Shown one piece after another: positions 1 through 8,337 of a stretch of DNA of 10,000 bases. The first letter of the stretch is position 1, and each line of letters opens with the position of its first letter. The position numbers were made by a program, and so were the translations under genes. Origin of the DNA: Glandiceps talaboti (Eukaryota > Hemichordata > Enteropneusta > Spengelidae). The notes beneath the pieces were generated by a model that did no database searches, was not told where the DNA came from, and saw only the letters and a list, made by a program, of their open reading frames with translations. The DNA is taken from positions 1,205,609 through 1,215,608 of the forward strand of contig NC_135567.1 of assembly GCF_964340395.1 (NCBI RefSeq), given 5' to 3'.

Positions 1-1880
1 GGGTTATCTTTGTGTCTTCCCACTGATCAGCAGACTACATGGGCTTGACAAACAGGACTGGTATAGATATAGTAATATAGGGAGGGTTATCTTTGTGTTT
101 TCCCACTGATCAGCAGACTACATGGGCTTGACAAACAGGACTGGTATAGATATAGTAATATAGGGAGGGTTATCTTTGTGTTTTCCCACTGATCAGCAGA
201 CTACATGGGCTTGACAAACAGGACTGGTATAGATATAGTAATATAGGGAGGGTTATCTTTGTGTTTTCCCACTGATCAGCAGACTACATGGGCTTGACAA
301 ACAGGACTGGTATAGATATAGTAATATAGGGAGGGTTACCTTTGTGTTTTCCCACTGATCAGCAGACTACATGGGCTTGACAAACAGGGTATAGATATAG
401 TAATGTAGGGAGGGTTATCTTTGTGTTTTCCCACTGATCAGCAGACTACATGGGCTTGACAAACAGGTATAGATATAGTAATGTAGGGAGGGTTATCTTT
501 GTGTCTTCCCACTGATCAGCAGGCTACATGGGCTTGACAAACAGGGTATAGATATAATAATGTAGGGAGGGTTATCTTTGTGTTTTCCCACTGATCAGCA
601 GACTACATGGGCTTGACAAACAGGTATAGATATAGTAATATAGGGAGGGTTATCTTTGTGTTTTCCCACTGATCAGCAGACTACATGGGCTTGACAAACA
701 GGGTATAGATATAGTAATATAGGGAGGGTTATCTTTGTGTTTTCCCACTGATCAGCAGACTACATGGGCTTGACAAACAGGGTATAGATATAGTAATACA
801 GGGAGGGTTATCTTTGTGTTTTCCCACTGATCAGCAGACTACATGGGCTTGACAAACATGGTATAGATATAGTAATACAGGGAGGGTTATCTTTGTGTTT
901 TCCCACTGATCAGCAGACTACATGGGCTTGACAAACAGGGTATAGATATAGTAATGTAGGGAGGGCTACCTTTGTGTTTTCCCACTGATCAGCAGACTAC
1001 ATGGGCTTGACAAACAGGGTATAGATATAGTAATGTAGGGAGGGTTACCTTTGTGTTTTCCCACTGATCAGCAGACTACATGGGCTTGACAAACAGGGTA
1101 TAGATATAGTAATGTAGGGAGGGTTACCTTTGTGTTTTCTCACTGATCAGCAGACTACATGGGCTTGACAAACAGGGTATAGATATAGTAATGTAGGGAG
1201 GGTTACCTTTGTGTTTTCCCACTGATCAGCAGACTACATGGGCTTGACAAACAGGGTATAGATATAGTAATGTAGGGAGGGTTACCTTTGTGTTTTCCCA
1301 CTGATCAGCAGACTACATGGGCTTGACAAACAGGGTATAGATATAGTAATGTAGGGAGGGTTACCTTTGTGTTTTCCCACTGATCAGCAGACTACATGGG
1401 CTTGACAAACAGGGTATAGATATAGTAATGTAGGGAGGGTTACCTTTGTGTTTTCCCACTGATCAGCAGACTACATGGGCTTGACAAACAGGGTATAGAT
1501 ATAGTAATGTAGGGAGGGTTACCTTTGTGTTTTCCCACTGATCAGCAGACTACATGGGCTTGACAAACAGGGTATAGATATAGTAATATAGGGAGGGTTA
1601 TCTTTGTGTTTTCCCACGGATCAGCAGACTATATGGGCTTGACAAACAGGGTATAGATATAGTAATATAGGGAGGGTTATCTTTGTGTTTTCCCACTGAT
1701 CAGCAGACTACATGGGCTTGACAAACAGGGTATAGATATAGTAATACAGGGAGGGTTATCTTTGTGTTTTCCCACGGATCAGCAGACTACATGGGCTTGA
1801 CAAACAGGGTATAGATATAGTAATATAGGGAGGGTTATCTTTGTGTTTTCCCACTGATCAGCAGACTACATGGGCTTGAC
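1..1880. repeat. Minisatellite, 78-83 bp unit, about 23.6 copies
   Basis: Units begin with GGGTTATCTTTGTG at 1, 84, 167, 250, 333, 412, 490, 569, 647, 726, then every 79 bp to 1832. The last copy is cut after 49 bp, ending at GGGCTTGAC (1880). The first four units are 83 bp and carry an extra ACTG after ACAAACAGG; later units are 79 bp, and two (412 and 569) are 78 bp. Each unit holds the palindrome CTGATCAG, a TTGACAAACAGG block and an AT-rich tail (TATAGATATAGTAATATAG) that varies as ATATAG, ATGTAG or ATACAG. The array continues past the left edge, because position 1 is already a unit start. It is non-coding: 79 is not a multiple of three and no long frame survives. Its function is unknown; structurally it is an ordinary tandem satellite kept similar by unequal exchange. 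Confidence 0.97.
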
Positions 1881-1991
1881 TGAGTTTGTATACATGGTAA
1901 GTGGTAGGACTACTTGCTGAGTTTGTATACATGGTAAGTGGTAGGACTACTTGCTGAGTTTGTATACATAATCAATGATAGGTCTACTTGC
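1881..1991. repeat. Short tandem repeat, 37-bp unit x3
   Basis: Three 37-bp units start with TGAGTTTGTATACAT at 1881, 1918 and 1955 and end with CTACTTGC. The first two are identical. The third diverges in the middle (AATCAATGATAGGT replaces GGTAAGTGGTAGGA). The array abuts the truncated last unit of the larger minisatellite with no spacer. GTATAC in each unit is a small palindrome. No coding sense is apparent. Confidence 0.93.
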
Positions 1992-2363
1992 TGGGCCCGT
2001 GACATTTTTTACAAATTATGCAAATTTACTTTCTGTGATCCGTGATCTGCCCATTTCAATTTCTGTTATCTGTAAAAATACTATTTTTATTCCTCGTGAT
2101 TCATGACCCCCTGGCAAACTGTGATGATTGTATAAACTTCAGCTCTCGTAACTAACATTTGATATCGCCAATTTTCTGTAACGCAACTTCATTCACCATT
2201 CACGCATTTTATTTGTGATCATTTAGGATCTACTACGTCACCAGTGACGAAATATTCACCATCCCCATCATTCAGGCGTTAAAAAAAGAAACGATCATAT
2301 TCATATTAAAGTTTGGGTGACCGTGTATACATTACCGATTCATCATACTCACGTAATGTATAA
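1992..2363. other. Single-copy-like spacer, possibly an old dispersed repeat
   Basis: There is no gene in this stretch. Between about 2028 and 2110 it holds loosely repeated motifs of the type TGTGATCCGTGATC, CTGTTATCTG and CTCGTGATTCATGA, spaced about 30-45 bp apart. This suggests a decayed internal repeat or part of a dispersed element. The motif style seems familiar from invertebrate genomes, but I cannot name a family. A short A-rich run (AAAAAAAGAAA) follows GGCGTT near 2280. It could be a retroelement tail, but there is no other support for that. Confidence 0.4.
2236..2249. promoter_or_regulatory. CRE-like inverted half-sites (weak)
   Basis: CGTCAC and GTGACG form a perfect 6-bp inverted repeat around a CA spacer, giving two CRE half-sites (TACGTCA and TGACG) facing each other. 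CREB/ATF bZIP factors bind such half-sites in animals. No promoter or gene is visible nearby, so a regulatory role is only a possibility. Confidence 0.25.
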
Positions 2364-2566
2364 CCCCCCCCCCCCCACCCCGACGATAGAAACAAGGTAG
2401 GCGTCATATGGAAGCCGTACCGGTGATTTACTCCCCCCCCCCCTCCCGACGATAGAAACAAGGTAGGCGTCATATGGAAGCCGTACCGGTAATTTACTCC
2501 CCCCCCCCTCTCCCGACGATAGAACAAGGTTGGCGTCATATGGAAGCCGTACCGGTGATCTAGTCC
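2364..2566. repeat. 66-67 bp tandem repeat x3, each led by poly-C
   Basis: The block GACGATAGAAACAAGG begins at 2382, 2448 and 2515 (the third copy has lost one A). Each copy continues through GGCGTCATATGGAAGCC and ends GTACCGGTGATTTACTCC. Uninterrupted C tracts of 13, 11 and 10 bases (2364-2376, 2433-2443, 2499-2508) precede the three copies. A period of 66, divisible by three, keeps a minus-strand frame open across 2306-2539. That frame encodes a repeated Gly-rich peptide, but it is a by-product of the repeat and not a gene. Opposite the poly-C, the minus strand has long G runs. Confidence 0.93.
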
Positions 2567-2674
2567 ACTAATAGCTCATTGTAAGTTTTCGTGTTTCATT
2601 GAAAATGTTCTAATTTGAACTAGTAGTCACATAATTAGAACTATTTCTGGATGAGAGGATGTTGATCATTTTTA

Positions 2675-2696
2675 ACTCCCGTAAGGGTACGGGGGT
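2675..2696. repeat. Hairpin overlapping the left subterminal inverted repeat
   Basis: ACTCCCGTA and TACGGGGGT pair as a 9-bp stem with one T-G wobble around an AGGG loop. Within it, CCCGTA/TACGGG is perfect. The hairpin overlaps the 12-bp CTCCCGTAAGGG that recurs inverted at 4380-4391. The right copy can also fold (TCCC, TTAC loop, GGGA). Hairpins at or near the ends are typical of Helitron/Helentron elements. Confidence 0.6.
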
Positions 2697-2710
2697 ATTA
2701 AAAGGGAGAT

Positions 2711-2733
2711 GTCTGTCTGTGTGTCTTTCATGC

Positions 2734-2803
<70 letters not shown>
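2711..2803. repeat. (GTCT)n tetranucleotide microsatellite
   Basis: A pure GTCT tract of about 17.5 units spans 2734-2803. An imperfect leader (GTCTGTCTGTGTGTC) runs from 2711. It sits about 40 bp inside the left end of the element. The open frame at 2659-2877 simply translates this tract into repeated Cys-Leu-Ser-Val and is not a gene. Confidence 0.97.
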
Positions 2804-2921
2804 GTCACCATTTCTTTAAAACGGCTGGCTCAATTCTAATGAAATTTAGTACCTATAATGTTTGGGGTAATGGCTAGACCTGATTAGTTTTTGAGTGAGA
2901 TATGTTCATGTTAATTAGGGT

Positions 2922-3354
2922 AATTTGCATATCAATGAAATCAATTAAGCAATATCTTAAGACTGCATACTTCAATTTCAATATAATTTAGTATATACAT
3001 TAACCATAAGAAAACACATGTCCTATCAAGTTTGTTGATGTACCTTACAGTGTTAATGAATAATTTGCATAATTAATGATTCTTGGTAATTAGTCTATAT
3101 CTTAAGACTGTATACTTTAATTTCAATACAATTTAGTACATACATTAAACATAACAGAGTGCATATCTCCTATAACAGTTGTTGATTTCGCTTGAAGATT
3201 TAGTGAATAATTTGCATAATTAATCATTTTCGGTAATTAGGCTATATCTTAAAACGCATACTTCAATTCCAATATAATTTACTTCATACATTAAACATAA
3301 CAAAGTTTATACGCCCTATAAAGTTGTTGATGTACCATTACAGTGTTAATAACT
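2922..3354. repeat. Core repeats of the element, 140-147 bp, left block of three
   Basis: Units begin with AATTTGCAT at 2922, 3062 and 3209, giving lengths of 140, 147 and 146 bp. Conserved landmarks are TAATTTGCATAATTAATGAT, TATATCTTAAGA, GCATACTTCAATTTCAATA, ATTTAGTACATACATTAA, CATAACA and GTTGTTGATGTACC. Copies are clearly diverged from one another, so this block is older than the 73-bp block that follows. A partial copy (ATGAAATTTAGTACCTATAATG, split by divergence) is detectable upstream near 2838. Confidence 0.9.
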
Positions 3355-3938
3355 AATTTGCATGATTAATGATTTTTGGTAATTAAGATATATCTTAAGA
3401 ATGCATACTTGTACAGTGTTGATAACTAATTTGCATGATTAATGATTTTCGGTAATTAAGATATATCTTAAGAATGCATACTTGTACAGTGTTGATAACT
3501 AATTTGCATGATTAATGATTTTCGGTAATTAAGATATATCCTAAGAATGCATACTTGTACAGTGTTGATAACTAATTTGCATGATTAATGATTTTCGGTA
3601 ATTAAGATATATCTTAAGAATGCATACTTGTACAGTGTTGATAACTAATTTGCATGATTAATGATTTTCGGTAATTAAGATATATCCTAAGAATGCATAC
3701 TTGTACAGTGTTGATAACTAATTTGCATGATTAATGATTTTCGGTAATTAAGATATATCTTAAGAATGCATACTTGTACAGTGTTGATAACTAATTTGCA
3801 TGATTAATGATTTTCGGTAATTAAGATATATCCTAAGAATGCATACTTGTACAGTGTTGATAACTAATTTGCATGATTAATGATTTTCGGTAATTAAGAT
3901 ATATCTTAAGAATGCATACTTGTACAGTGTTGATAACT
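3355..3938. repeat. 73-bp deletion-derivative core units x8, in dimer order
   Basis: Eight units start with AATTTGCATG at 3355, 3428, 3501, 3574, 3647, 3720, 3793 and 3866, each exactly 73 bp. Each keeps the first part of the long core (to GCATACTT) and its last part (GTACAGTGTTGATAACT) but lacks the 70-odd bp between. Copies are almost identical. At one position they read ATATCTTAAG or ATATCCTAAG in strict alternation from 3428 on, which defines a 146-bp dimer. The first unit alone has TTTTTGG where all the others have TTTTCGG. This is recent local amplification inside the element. Confidence 0.93.
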
Positions 3939-4379
3939 AATTTGCATGATTAATGATTTTCGGTAATTAGGATATATCCTAACTGCATACTTGAATTTCA
4001 ATATCATTTAGTACATACGTTAACCATAACAAAACAAATATGTCCAATAAAATTTGTTGATATAGCTTAGTCAGTTTTAATGAAAAATTTGCATAATTAA
4101 TTATTTTAGGTAACTCGGCTGTATCTTAAAAATGCAAGCTTTAAATTTCATATAATATGGTACATATATCAACCATAACAATACGCACCTGTCCTATGAA
4201 GTTTGTTGCTACAACTTTTACCTTTAATGAGTATTTTGAATAATGATCGATATTCAGTAATTAAGCAGTAACATACACTCTTACATACATTAACCTAAGA
4301 AAGCACGCTTGTCCAAAAACAAAGCCTGTTACCATTGTGTTTTTTTTAGTTTAATGAGTTATTTGCATAATTAGTGATT
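3939..4379. repeat. Core repeats of the element, right block, degenerating
   Basis: A full-length copy starts at 3939 (AATTTGCATG, then a long-form middle with TTCAATATCATTTAGTACAT). Further copies begin at 4086, near 4232 (degenerate, TATTTTGAATAATGATCG) and at 4360 (partial, ATTTGCATAATTAGTGATTC). Copy 3939 carries the C variant (ATATCCTAA) that completes the dimer alternation of the 73-bp block to its left. Divergence rises to the right until the subterminal inverted repeat. Confidence 0.85.
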
Positions 4380-4391
4380 CCCTTACGGGAG
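4380..4391. repeat. Right subterminal inverted repeat
   Basis: CCCTTACGGGAG is the exact reverse complement of 2676-2687. TCCC/GGGA at 4379-4390 can also form a small stem around TTAC. It marks the right side of the probable Helentron-like element. The element may extend past it into GGCATTCAGTTTAAATC. Confidence 0.8.
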
Positions 4392-4413
4392 GCATTCAGT
4401 TTAAATCTGGTAG

Positions 4414-4435
4414 AACATATTTTGAAAATCATGTT
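4414..4435. repeat. Stem-loop right of the element's inverted repeat
   Basis: AACATATTTT and AAAATCATGTT pair as a 10-bp AT-rich stem with a single bulged C, closing on one central G (the real loop would open several pairs). Helitron and Helentron right ends usually carry a short hairpin, so this may mark the 3' end. AT-rich chance hairpins are common, however. Confidence 0.35.
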
Positions 4436-4784
4436 TGCAAAGCAAAGAGACAACAATACGTCTGTCATTTCTATAACCATCTTTGTATTCAATTTTTAAA
4501 TATTATTTTATCATTACACATAAGTTCTGCATCATCATCATTTTTTTCATTATTATTTGTCAATTTCTCTTGCTGTAAATTTGTGTGTGTATATATATAT
4601 ATATTCGTTTATATATATATATTATTGTCTAATTAATCTCGATTAGTTGTTTTGTTAACTATTTTTGTCTTCATTTCCTCGTCTGTTCATTGACAAATTT
4701 GTTGTTCACTCAATTTTTTATAGTTTTAGTTTTATAATTTTAATTTAGTGGAAATTAAAAAATAAAGTAGGCTTATAAATTCTC
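4436..4784. other. AT-rich spacer with two (AT)n tracts
   Basis: There is no gene here. It holds a (TG)n-(AT)n tract at 4582-4604 and a second (AT)n tract at 4610-4622, separated by TCGTT. These can pair with each other or form cruciform DNA. The rest is T-rich on the plus strand with short ATC and TTA runs. It ends in an A-rich stretch (GAAATTAAAAAATAAAG) just before the 23-bp array. Confidence 0.6.
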
Positions 4785-5037
4785 ATTCACACATTGTGTT
4801 TTGTATCATTCACACATTGTGTTTTGTAGCATTCACACATTGTGTTTTGTAGCATTCACACATTGTGTTTTGTAATATTCACACATTGTGTTTTGTAGCA
4901 TTCACACATTGTGTTTTACAGCATTTACACATTGTGTTTTGTAGCATTCACACATTGTGTTTTACAGCATTTACACATTGTGTTTTGTAGCATTCACACA
5001 TTGTGTTTTGTAGCATTCACACATTGTGTTTTGTAGC

Positions 5038-5357
5038 ATTTACACATTGTGTTTTGTAGCATTCACAATGTGTTTTGTAGCATTTACACATTGTGTTTTG
5101 TAATATTCACACATTGTGTTTTGTAGCATTCACACATTGTGTTTTGTAGTAATTAAACATTGTGTTTTGTAGCATTTACACATTGTGTTTTGTAGTATTC
5201 ACACATTGTGTTTTGTAGCATTCACACATTGTGTTTTATAGCATTCACACATCGTGTTTTGTAGCATTCACGAATATTGTTTTGTAGCATTCACACATTG
5301 TGTTTTATAGCATTCACACATTGTGTTTTGTAGCATTCACGAATATTGTTTTATAGC
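5038..5357. repeat. Internal duplication in the 23-bp array, copy 1
   Basis: The series of diagnostic unit variants here recurs in the same order at 5565-5884, offset by 527 bp (22 x 23 + 21). The series is short unit, GTAAT, GTAGTAATTAAAC, GTAGT, ATAGC, ATCGTG, B, ATAGC, and B with ATAGC. By eye the two 320-bp copies are identical. Divergence starts one unit before and one unit after. Confidence 0.88.
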
Positions 5358-5564
5358 ATTCACACATTGTGTTTTATAGCATTCACACATTGTGTTTTGT
5401 AGCATTCACACATTGTGTTTTGTAGCATTCACACATTGTGTTTTGTAGCATTCACACATTGTGTTTTGTAGCATTCACACATTGTGTTTTGTAATATTCA
5501 CACATTGTGTTTTGTAGCATTCACACATTGTGTTTTACAGCATTTACACATTGTGTTTTGTAGC

Positions 5565-5884
5565 ATTTACACATTGTGTTTTGTAGCATTCACAATGTGT
5601 TTTGTAGCATTTACACATTGTGTTTTGTAATATTCACACATTGTGTTTTGTAGCATTCACACATTGTGTTTTGTAGTAATTAAACATTGTGTTTTGTAGC
5701 ATTTACACATTGTGTTTTGTAGTATTCACACATTGTGTTTTGTAGCATTCACACATTGTGTTTTATAGCATTCACACATCGTGTTTTGTAGCATTCACGA
5801 ATATTGTTTTGTAGCATTCACACATTGTGTTTTATAGCATTCACACATTGTGTTTTGTAGCATTCACGAATATTGTTTTATAGC
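5565..5884. repeat. Internal duplication in the 23-bp array, copy 2
   Basis: This is the second copy of the 14-unit block at 5038-5357. Further left, the GTAAT-led units at 4854 and 5473 also correspond. Between that marker and the 21-bp unit the left copy has nine units and the right copy five, so four units were lost or gained after duplication. Confidence 0.88.
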
Positions 5885-8247
5885 ATTCACACATTGTGTT
5901 TTGTAGCATTCACACACTGTGTTTTGTAGCATTCACGAATATTGTTTTATAGCATTCACACATTGTGTTTTGTAGCATTCACGAATATTGTTTTGTAGCA
6001 TTCACACATTGTGTTTTGTAGCATTCACACATTGTGTTTTGTAGCATTCACACATTGTGTTTTATAGCATTCACACATTGTGTTTTATAGCATTCACACA
6101 TTGTGTTTTGTAGCATTCACACATTGTGTTTTGTAGCATTCAAGAATATTGTTTTGTAGCATTCACACATTGTGTTTTGTAGCATTCACACATTGTGTTT
6201 TGTAGCATTCACACATTGTGTTTTGTAGCATTCACGAATATTGTTTTGTAGCATTCACACATTGTGTTTTGTAGCATTCACACATTGTGTTTTGTAGCAT
6301 TCACACATTGTGTTTTGTAGCATTCACGAATATTGTTTTGTAGCATTTACACATTGTGTTTTGTAGCATTCACACATTGTGTTTTGTAGCATTTACACAT
6401 TGTGTTTTGTAGCATTCACGAATATTGTTTTGTAGCATTCACACATTGTGTTTTGTAGCATTCACACATTGTGTTTTGTAGCATTCACGAATATTGTTTT
6501 GTAGCATTCACACATTGTGTTTTGTAGCATTCACACATTGTGTTTTGTAGCATTCACACATTGTGTTTTGTAGCATTCACACATTGTGTTTTATAGCATT
6601 CACACATTGTGTTTTATAGCATTCACACATTGTGTTTTATAGCATTCACACATTGTGTTTTGTAGCATTCACACACTGTGTTTTATAGCATTCACACATT
6701 GTGTTTTGTAGCATTTACACATTGTGTTTTGTAGCATTCACACATTGTGTTTTGTAGCATTCACACATTGTGTTTTATAGCATTCACACATTGTGTTTTA
6801 TAGCATTCACACATTGTGTTTTGTAGCATTCACACATTGTGTTTTATAGCATTCACACATTGTGTTTTATAGCATTCACACATTGTGTTTTATAGCATTC
6901 ACACATTGTGTTTTGTAGCATTTACACATTGTGTTTTGTAGCATTCACACATTGTGTTTTATAGCATTCACACATTGTGTTTTGTAGCATTTACACATTG
7001 TGTTTTGTAGCATTCACACATTGTGTTTTGTAGCATTCACACATTGTGTTTTGTAGCATTCACACATTGTGTTTTGTAGCATTCACACATTGTGTTTTAT
7101 AGCATTCACACATTGTGTTTTGTAGCATTCACACATTGTGTTTTGTAGCATTCACACATTGTGTTTTGTAGCATTCACACATTGTGTTTTGTAGCATTCA
7201 CACATTGTGTTTTATAGCATTCACACATTGTGTTTTATAGCATTCACACATTGTGTTTTGTAGCATTCACGAATATTGTTTTGTAGCATTCACACATTGT
7301 GTTTTGTAGCATTCACGAATATTGTTTTGTAGCATTCACGAATATTGTTTTGTAGCATTCACACATTGTGTTTTGTAGCATTCACACATTGTGTTTTGTA
7401 GCATTCACGAATATTGTTTTGTAGCATTCACACATTGTGTTTTGTAGCATTCACACATTGTGTTTTGTAGCATTCACGAATATTGTTTTGTAGCATTCAC
7501 ACATTGTGTTTTGTAGCATTCACACATTGTGTTTTGTAGCATTCACACATTGTGTTTTGTAGCATTCACACATTGTGTTTTGTAGCATTCACACATTGTG
7601 TTTTATAGCATTCACACATTGTGTTTTATAGCATTCACACATTGTGTTTTGTAGCATTCACACATTGTGTTTTGTAGCATTCACACATTGTGTTTTGTAG
7701 CATTCACACATTGTGTTTTGTAGCATTCACACATTGTGTTTTGTAGCATTCACACATTGTGTTTTATAGCATTCACACATTGTGTTTTGTAGCATTCACA
7801 CATTGTGTTTTGTAGCATTCACACATTGTGTTTTGTAGCATTCACACATTGTGTTTTGTAGCATTCACACATTGTGTTTTATAGCATTCACACATTGTGT
7901 TTTGTAGCATTCACGAATATTGTTTTGTAGCATTCACGAATATTGTTTTGTAGCATTCACACATTGTGTTTTGTAGCATTCACACATTGTGTTTTGTAGC
8001 ATTCACGAATATTGTTTTGTAGCATTCACGAATATTGTTTTGTAGCATTCACATGTTTGGTGTAAAGACTACACTCAATGTCTTGCTAACATGTTATAGA
8101 TCAGTCTATCAAACGTTACACTTCGTCGTCGTCTTCACCAACTTTCTGTTCAGGTAAATTTGCATTCAGTGATCTTTGACATTTGACGACAAGATTTGGA
8201 TTATGAAAATTGGGGTTTTGATTGGTCAATAACACTTGTGCAACCTT

Positions 8248-8255
8248 TGACGTCA
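8248..8255. promoter_or_regulatory. Full palindromic CRE (TGACGTCA), with a CCAAT-type motif upstream
   Basis: TGACGTCA is the consensus site for CREB/ATF bZIP factors. GATTGGTCAAT (an inverted CCAAT plus ATTGG/TCAAT symmetry) lies at 8220-8230, about 20 bp upstream, and another CAATC directly follows. CCAAT with CRE is a common animal promoter pair. No transcription unit is recognised downstream, so the function is unproven. Confidence 0.35.
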
Positions 8256-8303
8256 ATCCACCTCATCCTAGGATTGGTAGAATTGGTAGGATTGTAGCGT
8301 TGC

Positions 8304-8337
8304 TTGTTTGTTTGTTTGTTTGTTTGTTTGTTTGTTT
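8304..8337. repeat. (TTTG)n microsatellite
   Basis: This is a pure TTTG/TTGT tract of 34 bp (8.5 units), flanked by GCGTTGC and by CTTTAGG. It is independent of the GTCT tract at 2734. Confidence 0.97.

Larger units (their letters stand above)
2675..4435 (+). mobile_element. Probable non-autonomous Helentron/pearl-like (HINE) element
   Basis: Three things define it. A 12-bp inverted pair, CTCCCGTAAGGG at 2676-2687 and its exact reverse complement CCCTTACGGGAG at 4380-4391, acts as subterminal inverted repeats. A (GTCT)n microsatellite lies just inside the left end (2734-2803). A core of tandem repeats runs from 2922 to about 4359. Short subterminal inverted repeats, an internal ACAG/GTCT-type microsatellite and tandem core repeats match the known layout of bivalve pearl elements and Helentron-derived HINEs. 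No transposase, Rep or helicase coding is present, so any movement would need an autonomous partner. A hairpin lies at the left inverted repeat and a stem-loop just right of the right one. Exact ends are uncertain, since I see no diagnostic target duplication; Helentrons make none. The plus strand is a guess. A tandem-repeat-bearing MITE is the alternative. Confidence 0.6.
4785..8054. repeat. Minisatellite, 23-bp unit, about 142 copies
   Basis: Units begin ATTCACAC and end TTTTGTAGC. From 5609 to 8047 they stay in exact 23-bp register for 106 units. The only length changes I found are two 21-bp units (5061 and 5588, ATTCACAATG). Two unit types exist. Type A has ACACATTGTGT, an odd palindrome. 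Type B has ACGAATATTGT, which differs at four linked positions; I count about 20 B units (first at 5266, last at 8024). Point variants include ATTTACAC, TTTTATAGC, TTTTACAGC, GTAAT, GTAGTAATTAAAC, ACATCGTG and ACACTGTG. TAG recurs in every plus-strand frame and TGA in every minus-strand frame, so it is not coding. The function is unknown. Confidence 0.97.

Noticed and set aside
50-78. Bacterial-type promoter TTGACA, 17 bp, TATAGT in the 83-bp units
   Set aside because: The window is eukaryotic in style, the spacing is broken in the 79-bp units, and the match is a by-product of the repeat.
2306-2539. 77-codon minus-strand open frame with Gly-rich repeats
   Set aside because: It is the 66-bp tandem repeat and poly-C tracts read in a frame kept open by a period divisible by three; there is no independent coding signal.
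2659-2877. 72-codon plus-strand frame with Cys-Leu-Ser-Val repeats
   Set aside because: Its middle is translated (GTCT)n microsatellite and its ends match the transposable element flanks.
4785-8054. CRISPR array
   Set aside because: Repeats are adjacent with no unique spacers and no cas genes; it is a plain minisatellite.
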